A stretch of DNA of 64,000 bases from Crotophaga sulcirostris (Eukaryota; Chordata; Aves; Cuculiformes; Crotophagidae), in assembly GCA_013397455.1 (NCBI GenBank), contig VYZB01000135.1:1148703-1212702 (forward strand), written 5' to 3'. Both the position numbers and the translations under genes were made by a program. The notes under the pieces are model-generated. The model had not been told where the DNA came from, did no database searches, and saw nothing but the letters and a program-made list of their open reading frames with translations. This document shows, in pieces, positions 52,442 to 64,000 of this stretch; within the stretch, counting starts at the first letter, position 1, and each line of letters starts with the position of its first letter.

Positions 52442-52543
52442 GCCATGGTTTAGATGATGAGTTGGTGTTAGTGTTAGGCTATAGGTTGGACTCAATGATC
52501 TCAGAGGTCCTTTCCAACCTTGTAATACTGTGATACTGTGATA
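52442..52543 (+). mobile_element. CR1 LINE 3' end
   Basis: Plus-strand CR1 terminus: GCCATGGTTTAGATGATGAG, TTGGTGTTAGTGTTAGGC, TATAGGTTGGACTCAATGAT, CTCAGAGGTCCTTTCCAACC and a tail of AATACTGTGATACTGTGAT. It is the reverse complement of, and same subfamily as, the copy at 45551-45684. Both keep the unusual TAACACTAACACCA segment and the ATACTGTG-type tail repeat. It is truncated at the 5' side to ~100 bp. The minus-strand open frame 52424-52840 runs into it and is not a gene. Confidence 0.85.
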
Positions 52544-52665
52544 AAGTGTTGTATGACTGAGGAAAATAGACTCATAGTGGTTGTACTTACAACAGCTTGT
52601 ACAGGGTGTAATTTTATGCATAGAAAAAAAAAGATACAGCTCTCCTAAACCCTCTACAAATACAG

Positions 52666-52760
52666 AATCGGAGGAATCCTCATCTCGGCGCTGCTCAATC
52701 TTGCTGTCTAAAATTAGAGATGACAGTCTCCTGTAGATGTCTTTTAAACCATAAAACAAG
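52666..52760 (+). other. Candidate exon, 95 bp
   Basis: An acceptor (TCTCCTAAACCCTCTACAAATACAG, ending at 52665, 19 of its bases forming the tract) precedes a 95-bp interval with two CpGs and a consensus donor, ACAAG|GTAAGC. Reading in phase 0 is open throughout and would continue the frame of the ATG exon at 43927 if that exon ends at 44024. The minus strand is also open across it, so strand is not certain; the plus-strand splice sites are better. No product is recognised. Confidence 0.3.
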
Positions 52761-55700
52761 GTAAGCTTTGTCCCAGCTGAGCAAGATTTAAGCACATCTT
52801 GATTTTCTTTTTGAATCAAGACCATAGTTAAAGAGGACACCTTTCAATTACAGGTGTACTTTAATGCCATTTCTCAAAGTGTGATGTGTATTGCACTGTT
52901 ACATAGAATTACAGAATAATTTTGCTTAGAAGTACAAGCTTCCTAAAACCTCATATGGTTTGTACAGTATCCTCCTTCTCTATAAATAAATAATATATGA
53001 CCTTTGTACTCTAGAAGCCTAGTAAAGACCCTGGCAGGACATCACACAACCTCTTAATATAACTGCTCAGCTATTTGTGGAACTCTGCCTCCATGTCACT
53101 GAGAAACAGAGTTGGAGGTGACAGTTCAGATTTTGCATCCTCCTTCCGGAGGCCATTTCAATCATACGGCCAGTTGTGTATCCTAATGTGCATTTATAGC
53201 TTAAGGAATCATTTGCAGTTGAAAATAGTCCTGAACACAGCGAAGACGGACATAGAGTGCAGGCAAAGGTACAGCTCTGTTATTGCTTTAAGGTACTGAA
53301 ATTAAATGTATGTTTACTAGGTTTCTGTTTTAGTGAAATGATAAAATAATAAATGTGATTATGTACAGTTCAGTAAAGATGCAATTTAGAATGTTAAAAT
53401 ATTTATGTGAGCTCTCAAATACCATCCTAAGTAGATGTTGTATTAAAAATGCATGTTAAAACAAAATACAAATTTCCCTTCCCTACTTAATGTCAGTTAC
53501 TTCATTTTAATTACTGAAAATATTTTTCAGTTTGCTGATTTTTCACTGCTTAGATAAATAAACTTAGACGTGTAATGAATTTAAACTTACAATATTTGAT
53601 ACTTAAACTGCTTTCTGCTTTGATATTTAAAATGAAAAATAAAAATAAAAATGTGTAAAATTCAGGCATACCGTTTTCACGTAGCCATACTCTTTTCAGA
53701 TGTTCATCCATTTTTCACTGTTCTGGAATAACATATTAATATTGGAAGATAATATGCATCCAACTCTAGAAAGGCTTTCTTAAGTCTTTTTGTTGGGTGT
53801 CAGGGCTCCAGTAAGATGCTTAACCTGGGAGTATGAAGTGAGGAAACCTGAGCATCCTATTGCACGTACCAGTGGATTAGCATTTGTGTAAAGGAGTGTT
53901 TTTTTACAGGTTAGTGACTGCTAAAGAAATTCCAAAAGAAGAGTGGCTATTTAGAACCTCTTAGCTCTTTAGAAAGATTGGATTTCTGTCCAGCATGTAG
54001 GAACTTGCTCACTGAGCCATCTGCCATAGTATTCATTTCTGTGTCCTCCTTGGGCCGCCCAGTGCAGGTTGTGAGCAGCAGATCTCACGCCACCCAGTTT
54101 TTTACAGCAAAGTGCCAATAATCTGCTGCCTTTGAGAGAAATAGAGGCAAAGAGGATGTGTTTTTCTAGGCTCTTACATACAGACAGGCACGTACGTCAC
54201 CATAGCTACCTCTTCTGGGTGATGGAAGTGGAACCTGGATTTGGGCGACAGATATACTCATTGCAAGGATGTTTTTCTCTTAACCGGGTTGTGGGGTTTT
54301 TTTGTGACTGGTCAGCACAGGCTTCTTCTCAGGTCATTCCTGTATTGTATTACTGGTGAAAAGAGCAAGGAACATCTGATTTCGCAGATGCGTTCTGCTT
54401 TTTCAGGGCAGGAGTACAATTCAGAAATAGAGATGAGAATACAAGTTCTAGATGCATTGCAGTACTCCAGTGATACTTGCTGAAATTATTTAGTTCATGT
54501 GCACGCAGTAAAGCAACCACTTAATTCAATGTAGAATTTTGGAAAATACAATAATATTTCAGGTGAAAGCAGTGTATACTACTAGCTAGTAAGAAACAAA
54601 AATGGTGTCTTGTAGTAAACTGATTTTTCCTGGATTTTACACAGAATTTGTGTTTAAGGTTATACCTGCATTAGTGGTACATATTAGTTGGTGCATCATT
54701 TAGTTTACTTGTGTCATTTACATACTTGGAGCTACGTATAAGTCTGTTAGTGTCTAGTAAGTGTCTACTTTGAGGATATTTTCATCAATGATGAGACAAA
54801 GAAAGCTGAAATTAAAGACTTGCTCTAGGACTTCGTGATTCTTCTGTTGTTTTGCTGCTGAATTAATGAACACTCAGTGCAAAAGTACAACTGAAAAATT
54901 AGATGCAATTGAAAGGGAAAATTATATTTTGTGGACAGCTTATTTTTCTTGCTCCCTTGTGATTACACAAATACTCTGTTTTGGGGAGACTGAGAGATAG
55001 TTCTAAGGACACGTCTCTGATTCAGGACACAGACTTGGTTTAGTCACTAGTCTTGACACAAATTGACTAGTCTTTACTTGCCTCCTTTCCTGCTGCTGGA
55101 GCTAAAAATTGTTTGCAGCATTTTGTAGTCCCAGACCTTGTGGCCTCAGTTATGTGTGTATATTCTGTGAGAATTAATAGCACCGATGGAATTCAGAATT
55201 GATAAATGCTGCTATTATTTTACAAATATATATTAAATATTACCTGTATTACCCTCTCAGGACAACACAGTGCACTTCCAGGGAAGAAACACATAACATG
55301 ACATGAAGAAAATGAGAACATATTTAAATAGAATGTCTCCAGGATAGTCTAGGGAGAGATTAAAATGGAATTCAGCTGAACTCTTTTCTAGGTACATGCA
55401 CTAGTGAAGTATTAACAAAATGGGAGCGCTAAAGAGATACGCTTAGCTTGCCATTTTCCCCCCAGCTGTTAAAATTTGGTATATAATCTCCAGTATAATA
55501 TCATTTGAATATTGTTCCCTGTTTTGGTTTGCTTTTGGTTTCTTTGAGAAAATAATTCCAAGGCTCCTTTTCTTTTCCTGCTGTTGTTGGACAAGGTTTC
55601 TTTCAGCAATGCCTAACTGGTTGGCTTATGATAGGAAAAAGTGCTGTGAAATACAGTGTATAAATAAACAAAACCAGAAAGCCTTTTCATGTGTTTGTTC

Positions 55701-58700
55701 CCTGCTAACTTCTTTCTGTGATGATAATCTCGGTGATTATTTATAACTGTATGAAAACAGTGTCTATCTGCCTGAATACTGAGAAGACACGCCTGATTTA
55801 GTTGTGCATATGAAGAAAGGGAACTACGTAAAATATTTTTCATTCCTCTTGTTAATGCTTGATTGAAATCCATTGAGCATTGTTATTCTTTTGCTGGTAA
55901 TGCACAGACAAAAGAGCAGACTGTCACCAAAGACAATTCTTTAATTCATATTTCAGAGGATAAAAATGTAGAACATATTATCTTATTTCAATGATATGTA
56001 TGTGTATAGATAAATGCGCATCGGTTATAATGGATATTGATATAGTAAAACTCTGGACAGAGCGAAGCAGAAAGAAATCCTTAGTGGCATTGCAATACAC
56101 AGATCATGGTTACAGTTAGAGAAAAACTGTTTAACCTGTGAAATTAGCACTTGCTGTTTGTATGCATACAAAATACAATGTGAGCGCTGGCACTGCCTTT
56201 TCTCGGGGAGGCAGGAAGTTCTGGTACTTAAATAGCTGTAGGATATACATGGGGAAGATAGCCAGAACATAGCTGGCTTTCAGAGTTCGGAGCAAAGGCA
56301 GTGAATTTTATGTGCAAAGGATCAGGCATATATTGGATTCTCAGTACTGACAGCATAAAACTTTAATTTCCTTATAGAAGCAGAGCAGTTTGAAGTGATA
56401 GGTTTGATGGTGAAAGCTGAGTATTGGTTTTCTTTTTAATTTATTNNNNNNNNNNNNNNNNNNNNNNNNNNNNNNNNNNNNNNNNNNNNNNNNNNNNNNN
56501 NNNNNNNNNNNNNNNNNNNNNNNNCAATACAAATTTACACAAATACATATATATTCATTGTAGAAAAAAAATCTATGAAGAAAAGAAAGTAGATTAGATC
56601 TATTCAATTTGACATTGTATGTGTAAGAAAACAATCTATTCTTGGGAGCCTCATTTGTACTGATGATCATAAAAATAATTTTGGGGAGGGAAAGAATGTA
56701 TCCAAAGCAAAGCAGTTTCTGGAAAATGTCATTAGCAAGACTAAATACTACTCCTCCCTTAAAAATAAAATCACAGTGAAGCACCCTGCAGAGAATTTTG
56801 CTCTTTGTAGCCAAACCGTAACTGTTTATAGGCCACTGTCAAGAGTCCAGGCGAGGAATATACTAATCTCTCTCTACATGGGGGCAAACCTAGTTAGGCA
56901 CACACACAACTTTGTATGATCCTTTTAATTTGTATGTGCATTTTCAGTACAGTGCTTTAAGGCAGAACAAATATTGTGCCTATTCAGTACCTGAATATTC
57001 AGGAAAACTTTATCATGGATTATACCTTAGAACTCAGCTTCTTGGTTTCCTCCCTTTGATTAGAAGGACATAACTAAGCTAATTGTGAATAGATTTAATA
57101 CATTTTAAGATGTATCAGAATATTTTTCCCCCTGCTGTTTTCTGAATAATTAGCTGCTATTAAGAGTATTTTATTAATGCTACTTTATGTCTTTAGAAAT
57201 GCAGAAGTATGAGCAATGTTATATTTTGTTGCTATAGTGTCATTTAAACATTTTTCTTCAAGATAACAAGCCCCATCAAAACTTCTTTTTAATGAGCTAT
57301 GCCTTGGGAAAGGTGAAAGAGTATGTGAACAATACAGCAACCACTGCTGGCTGCTGATACGTTAAAAAGTTGGTACTTCCAGAATGGGAGGCACACCACT
57401 ACTTGGAATTAGTAAGTTGTGAAGTTCCAAAAGCAGTGAAACACAAATCAGATTCCTTCATGGCTGTGCTTGCCTTCTTAATTAAAAGATATTTTGCCAA
57501 TGACATTTACAGGCAGTTTCACTGTTGGATACGCTGCTGTTCGTGTCGACGGTAGATCTTTGCACAGCTCTCACAAAGGAAGAATGAGGAAATGTATTTC
57601 TGCATAAAGTTCTGAAGAGGTATAAAGTGAGAGTTCAACCACTGAAAAATTAAGATGTCATGCTCTGAATATAACTTAATCTGTACAGAAGATGGTTAGA
57701 ATTTTTCAGGATAGATTTTGGCACTGGGTCTTCCTTAAAGTAAGGTTTGTGGAGGGTTTTTTCCTAACAAGTTTACAGACTTGAGGATGACAGAAAAATT
57801 CATCATTATAGTGTGTCCTCCTTAGCAAGGGTGATCCTAGTTTCCTGAAGCTAAAACTATGTTGTCAACAACTTTCTAACACAGGGACATGGCGGTTTTT
57901 TGCTTTTGGTACCGGGATGCTTAGAGTTATTACAAACACAGCAAACGCTATTATCACCATGACTGAATTTTGAAACTCAGTGATGTCATGTTAAAATGCA
58001 CTGAACGGCTCTGATAGAACCTTTAACATTCCTGAGGGGCAGTTTGGGATTGTTTGTAGGTAACAAAGCGTAATGTAAAAGGTAGATGATTTTTTTCCAC
58101 CAGATAGTTTCTTGCATTCAATGCAACAAGATTTCTTTATTTCATGTACTTTTGTTGGATCTTATGGCAACTGAGAAAATAGTCAATGATGAAAAACAAG
58201 TTGCAAAGTAAAGAATTATTGCAGAGATCATCAGAATGCTGTATTCTTTCTATAAAGTCTGATGTTGCTGTGCAGTGATGGAGATTCATTATTCCATTAT
58301 CAACTCATATGGACTCTTTCTTGATTTTGATAAAAATAGAGATCATATTATTAATGCATAAAATCAAGACTGTGCAGCTTAATTAGATTGATACTTGGGG
58401 TTGCTGTGTTGCATGCTCACGACCTAAAGCCTTTTGCTTTTATTAAAGTATTCCAATCAGTGTGAAAGTGCATGAGCCATGCTGTTCGTAAGTACAAAAG
58501 TGACATTCTTTCACAAGGGAGAGTTTTTGAAACAGTTGCAGTGAAAAATCTGAGAATCAGAAATAGAAAATTTTCCGGTTTATTTAAGTTGTGATCATAT
58601 TTCGAACAGCATGCCACTGAAAAGACCTAACAAGAAAAAATTAAGTGAGCTTCAGACTTACTCTTGGACATCAGCTGTATAATAAGTGTTATGGGTTAGA

Positions 58701-58906
58701 AGCTTTAGTAGATGAGACCTTATTTTAAAAATGCCTTCACTTAGATCTATCTTGTATGGAATCATTTGGTACTGTTGTCGGCTGAGTTGGAATATTAGCT
58801 CAGTGGGATTTTCAGATATGTCAGTACTGAAGTTTGGCAATGGTTGCGTCCCTTGAGGCATGGAGAATAAAAGTAATTATGAAACAAAATTCTTTTCTTG
58901 TTTCAG
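52761..58906. other. Non-coding DNA with an assembly gap
   Basis: No gene is recognised. The stretch is AT-rich and includes the N-run at 56446-56524. The minus-strand open frame 56341-56814 exists only because it runs through the Ns. Confidence 0.55.
56446..56524. other. Assembly gap (79 N)
   Basis: A run of 79 undetermined bases, flanked by AT-rich sequence (TTTAATTTATT on the left, CAATACAAATTTACAC on the right). The true size of the missing sequence is unknown; a simple repeat or a short unsequenced segment is likely. Confidence 0.99.
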
Positions 58907-59016
58907 ATTCACTAATAACATGCAAATCAGAGTCTGCTTACCATTGTCTGTTCCAAGTACGATGTCAAAGCAAACAAGGAAGACTTAGAAGTAGTGTGAC
59001 TTTTAAAAGTATTTTG
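58907..59016 (+). other. Candidate exon, 110 bp
   Basis: A strong acceptor (TTCTTTTCTTGTTTCAG, ending at 58906) and a perfect donor, TTTTG|GTAAGT, bound a 110-bp interval. One frame is open across the whole interval and reads SLITCKSESAYHCLFQVRC early on. In the phase that would follow the exon at 52666 the frame is also open for 26 codons but ends in TAG inside the interval. Coding and non-coding readings are both possible. No family is recognised. Confidence 0.3.
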
Positions 59017-62000
59017 GTAAGTCACTTAATGTGCATTAAGAAGTTGATAAAGTGACCTTTTACCTGGACAGGATTTTTCTTCTGCTTCTTTGTAGTTAAA
59101 GTATGTTTTTAAGAACGTTGCTAAAAACACTGTAGGCTGTTCAGATTTTGGAAAGTGTTCATTCTTTCAGGAGACTAGCAAATCAAAACCAGTATCTGCC
59201 TGCAAAGCATACTTAGAACATCCTGACACAGCCTAAACTTCTGGAAAACTTCGCAGTCCCTCAGCATTTCATTCTGGTTTCGGTAAAGTGTAACACAGTG
59301 CACTTCCTATCTATGCAGCTTCCACGTTCTTCCAGAGTTAATTATCCACATTGCAGTTATAACGTGTTTCTTGGTAAGCCTGCATTCCCTCAAAGTGTCA
59401 GAAAGAATACTCTTATATTGAAACTCTATTAAATAACATCTGCTTGTGGAGTTTCTCATTGACTTCCTAAATATGTATAGATTATGGCAGAATTCAAATG
59501 GAAGTCCCAAAACACACACCTAATTCTTGTGTATTCAGTATCTAAATATGCTTTACAGGTTTCTAATCTCTTTCTTGAACTCTTGAAAGTTTGGTTTTTT
59601 TAATGTGGTAACCATATGGCTTTAATACTATTGGTTCTTAAATTTACTGATTTAAGAAATAAGATTTACTCTTATTCTAATATGTACAATTCTCCTATAC
59701 CTCAAGGACTATTTAACTGTGCTAATATAGCCAACAATATTGCTTGACTTTATTAAAACCTAGTAATGTGTTTAAATGGGATTGAGAGGTCACACGGTTT
59801 CCCTTCGCACCAGTAGCACTCATTCTGATCTGCATTTTTACATGCTTACATTAAAGTATATCACCAAATATACAGGTGGTATTGCAGGTAATTAAAAGAA
59901 AAAGCTCTGATGTATCACTGGAAAGTATAGTACAGGAATATACCCTACTCAGGTATATACCCTACATCAATATCACCTAAAGGTAAATTGTGTATACAGC
60001 TACTGGACAATTTTCTGAAGAGAAAATGATTTTATATTGTCATGGGCTCCTGTTCCAGTTCTATTAACGTGCCAAATTGAGAATCCTAACTGAAACAAAA
60101 GATGGCTTCTTACTATAATGCATGGGAATGAGACAGATCGCACCCTTCCAGAAGCAAAATAACACTAAGAGTAATTTAAATAAATTCTTCCTTATTTTTC
60201 CACTCTGTAGAACTCTTCTGTCTGCCCCCCACCTTTTTTTCCCCTGTGGTTTCTTATAATCTACTGTTTCAGTAACTGCTGCCCTTTCCTGGTGTTCTTT
60301 ATTGCAGTTGGACTCAAGTAATAAGTAGAGACTAGAAACTTTCCCTTAATCATTGTCTCTCCTTGCTGACATCTTTGTAAGTAAGGAGCAGATTATGTCC
60401 GGTGTTGTACCACTGTTAAGGCACTTAAATGTCTTCCTTCACTTTCCAGCCTTCTTGGTGGTGGTCTAGTCACACTGTTCCCTAACCAATTCTAGTTGAC
60501 ATCACATGTCCTCTGGACTGGTGTGTGCACATGCCATTCCCTGCTTGTACATGCTTTATCTGTTAAATTAGAGCCATGGAAGGCACCTTGTGCACCTCAA
60601 TATAGTGCTTCTTGGCAGTTGGAGAAACATATCTGGCATCTACCATAATCTGGGATGTGACAAGAAGAGCAGAGGCTAGCTAAAAGGAGGGATTCCCAAA
60701 GTCTTGGTGTATTTCTCATGGTATGCGCATGAGAAAAAGACATCTGAAAAATGCATCCACATGCATTTCTCTTCTGCAGATGCAGAGCCTGTGACCGAAT
60801 TGGAAACAGCTGCAACCTCTGCCTTAGTGAGGTACAATACAGCTCTGTTTCTATAGGGATGTTGTCTCAGCAAAATAAATTGGGCAATTCCTGATTTAAG
60901 GTATTAGTATTTTATCATCATGATATTCTTCTGACACCCACACATGAACATTTACATTACCAGCGCATCAAAAAAAGGTCATGGTTGCTTAAATAAATAA
61001 CATTGGTATTTTGCAAATGAGCAATTAAGTTATGAAAGAAGCCTCTTTTCATATAGCTACTGGCTTTGATCCTTCTTTGCATTATTTAACACCTGAGACT
61101 TCGAAGTGAATTCCTTTTGTTAGATAGGGAGTGTAGCTGTATTGTGGTAAGGTCTCACGTGACCTTGAGTAAGGACAGAGCAGACTTCAGGCTGATCGGT
61201 GCAGGTGCTGCACTTCTCTGTGGTCAGATTGCCTTGACTGTCTTCATAGTCTCTCTGTTCACTCTCTACTACCCCTTCCTGTACCATTCCTTCACTGGTT
61301 TCCGCTGGTTCCTGGCACAGAAATCTGTGGTTTCAGCTCCATATGTGTCCTCTGCAGTAGCTGATTTCTGTCTCGGTTGGCTTTTCCAAGGCTCTCAAAA
61401 CATTTGCTGCCTTCTCCGCACCTCCTCATTTGTATGTCCAAGTCAGAACAGCACAAAATATTTGGTCTGATGTAGGTCCCATTATGTAAATAACCACAGA
61501 CAGGAGAGCGGTAAGCCTAACCTCTGAAGTTGTCAAAGCTGATCAACAAGTGCCTTTATACCACTGCTCATCAGAAGGGGTTGCAGAAGGGAAAAAGTTA
61601 AGAAAGAATTAATGTAAAATTAAGAATTATGTTGATTTTTTTAAAAAACAAGGATTAGTGTTTACTGTAAAGTTCTTTTTTGACTACAGACTGAACAAGG
61701 AAGGAAACAGAACACTTGAGTTCTCTATGTAAGGCAGCTACTTTCTCTGTGCCTTTTTCTTTCCTCTGTTTAATTCCCAATACCCTAGAGACATAGTTTC
61801 CTCCCTTAGCAGGGACTGTGACCTTAAAAATAGCCGGCTCCAAAATAAGCATAGAAAAAACCCACTTCAATTGTTTCAAGTACATGGTAAGTAACAAAAC
61901 TGCAGCCATGCTAAAGCTGAAATTCATACTCTTTGGAGCTGCAACTGAGACTTCTGTTTCTCTGAGAGTTAGCATTCATTATTTTGTGTTCACGCTGCAT

Positions 62001-64000
62001 GCCTGCCTCTCTCTCCAAAGAAATTTATTAAAATGTAGGATGCCATTTGTAAGTAATCTATCACTACTTCTACCAGTCTTGCCAAATTTTTAGAGGGGAC
62101 ATTTTCACTTTGGATGAGAGCCAGATGGGACATCAAACACCTAAGGAAGTGATGATCCCAGGCTCTTTTCATGGCATTCTCGTGATGGGCTCTTTTTTGT
62201 GCTGGTAGACATCACAGCTGCCAGGGGCCAACTGGAAGAGTTGACCATTTATTGAACAGAAAGCCTTTTCTGTCACTTTTGCTTCTAGTTTTAAGACTCT
62301 ATTCTCTGATTCAGCTGGATGAAGGAGAAGTGGTCCAACTTGGACCTCCCATCTGCATTGAGGCCATGGTATAACCCCACCCATAGGCTCTTTCATTGTC
62401 ACCACTGCCACTGCTGCCTTCATGTCCGTCCACAAATGGACCACAATTTGCAATTTCTACAAAAGATTTTTCCAGGAAAAGGGCTTACAATCAAACACGT
62501 TTAAGGGGGGATCAACCAAGCCTCAACCTATTATATTAATGCAAAGCTTGTGTCCATATGTTAAAGCAGTTATTAACAGCAGTACTCTATGTTCTGTTGA
62601 GGAGTCCTTTGTCCTATATAACTAGTAAGGACAGAAGGACAGGAGAAAGGACATTCAAGTCCACAAATTAAATCACCTCTGACAAGCAATGATTGCAGAG
62701 GAATGTTTTCAGAGTCTGGCCAGTGCCCTTGCATGGAAAAGTCAGTCTGGTTTTGCGAATACCTCTCGCTGTGCAGAAGTATCTTCTGACCTTGCTTAAG
62801 AAGATTTAAAACTGGTACAAATCCAAAAGTAACAATCAGTTAGGTCTTCAAACACGTTTCAAACTCTTCTCCCACAAACAGACACCAAGTAGTGTGGGCA
62901 CAGACTGTCACAAAATTCAGGTATTCCCTCTGCTTTTCAAGGGCTGAGTTCATATTGCAGGGGGGAGTTTTCTACCTCTTCCCAAATGAATATGCTAACT
63001 GTATCTGTGTGGTGTAGCAAATATGTAGGCACTTGAGCATCTTCCTCAGAATATAGTCTAAAATCCTTCATTTGTTTAGGGAAATATGTGTTATAGTTTT
63101 TTGAAGGCTCAGAATAGGACTGTGAAAGTTTCTTCATTAACATAGCTTGGTCTTTAGGTGTAGGGAAAACAGGTATAGCTAGAAAATGAGCAGGAGGAAA
63201 TAGCAAAAGAACATTTTATGTAATTTTCCATCTAAGATATAGCAGGGTTTGAGAAGGTTTTTTTAATCTGTCATGCTAGCCTAATCCACAGGGAACTCAT
63301 TTTAAAATTAAATATACCAAAGCATTTATGATTTACAAGGAGGGAAAAAATAAAAGCCTTAAAAAAATCTTGCGTTTGATCTATTTGTCGCTGTGAAAAT
63401 ATTGACAAAAGGCAAAAGAATGGTCTTCATTTAGCTTATTATTGTTGGCTTGCTTTAATGCTTTCTTATTAAGGGTAAACTCCCATTAAGATGTGAGATT
63501 AACTCTTTCACAGTTGAGAAGGAATAAAAGATGGAAACTTTGAACATAAAACCCCTGTAAACAACTAGTCTAGGTAATCTGTATGTGATTCCTACTCAGA
63601 AATATGTCATGTGGCAGAGGGAAGCTCTTAAAAGTAAAAAACATATATGGAATAGTTTTTGCGGGATTTATGCTTCAAAATATCCTTAAAAAGCAGCCTT
63701 CCATGTAAAAACAGAAGCATGGTATTAATTACACAGCTCTCAAAGTATTTCAGAAAATAAATACTTTATGGGGGGAAAAAAAAAAGAACATAAAAATCTT
63801 ATAAACTCTGAGTGTGCATGTGTAAAATAAGGATCTGTCGTCACTGAAGTGTTAACTACAGATCCAACTCAAGTGTTACTGGGACCTTAACTTCATTTAC
63901 CCCACAAAAACCTCTCGTTTTGTGGAGCGGTACTTTTCACTTGAGTCAGTTATTCCTTCGGGAGACTGTTTTGAAGAAAAGTGCTACCGATGTTTAAATT
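59017..64000. other. Non-coding DNA to the end of the window
   Basis: No gene is recognised. An open frame at 61117-61470 (117 codons) contains a hydrophobic stretch like one or two membrane segments, but it begins at TTG, lacks good splice sites and matches no family known to me. The segment 60600-60880 contains GGGATTCCCAAAGTCTTGG, reminiscent of hAT transposon ends, but no second terminal repeat could be found. Confidence 0.45.

Noticed and set aside
52424..52840. Minus-strand open frame of 138 codons
   Set aside because: It runs into the tail of a CR1 element, starts at GTG and has no good minus-strand splice sites; the plus strand offers a better exon over the same bases.
56341..56814. 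Minus-strand open frame of 157 codons
   Set aside because: It is open only because it crosses the run of N; the flanking parts show no coding character.
60600..60880. Possible hAT transposon end (GGGATTCCCAAAGTCTTGG)
   Set aside because: No second terminal inverted repeat or 8-bp target duplication could be found.
61117..61470. 117-codon frame with a hydrophobic stretch
   Set aside because: TTG start, no splice sites or polyadenylation context that would make it an exon, and no family resemblance.

Overview
The window looks like amniote nuclear DNA, most likely avian. It is AT-rich, has few recent repeats and contains no intact protein-coding gene. Three fragments match the 3' end of CR1 LINEs, including the 8-bp tail repeat typical of bird CR1 copies. 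Several old MIR/CORE-SINE-like remnants are also present. Nearly all open frames are shorter than 120 codons, lie on both strands and often begin at non-ATG codons, as expected of chance frames in intronic or intergenic DNA. One 79-bp run of N (56446-56524) marks an assembly gap.

Layout. Bases 1-450 are the edge of a CpG-rich, promoter-like segment with two possible short 5' exons (donors at 122 and 308). From about 0.5 to 43.9 kb there is AT-rich sequence of intronic or intergenic type, holding a ~650-bp CR1 fragment (17.68-18.33 kb), a decayed Ty3/gypsy-like Gag remnant (29.4-30.0 kb), two MIR-like remnants (35.85 and 39.28 kb), scattered copies of an old repeat with a TTGAAGTCAATGG-type core, and a few exon-like intervals. 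At 43.93 kb an exon-like interval has a strong acceptor and an ATG in good context. Further exon-like intervals with consensus donors lie at 52.67 and 58.91 kb. These could be spliced parts of one plus-strand transcript, coding or non-coding, starting in the CpG-rich segment, but I do not recognise the product. The 45-53 kb stretch has a MIR-like remnant and two CR1 ends of one subfamily in opposite orientation, the first abutting a perfect 24-bp palindrome.

No tRNA, rRNA, CRISPR, bacterial operon or complete mobile element was seen. The best candidate for something under-described is the Gag remnant: Ty3/gypsy elements are scarce in birds and this one still shows a long collinear Gag pattern despite stops and frameshifts. 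The exon calls rest on splice-site shape and open frames alone and need transcript data.
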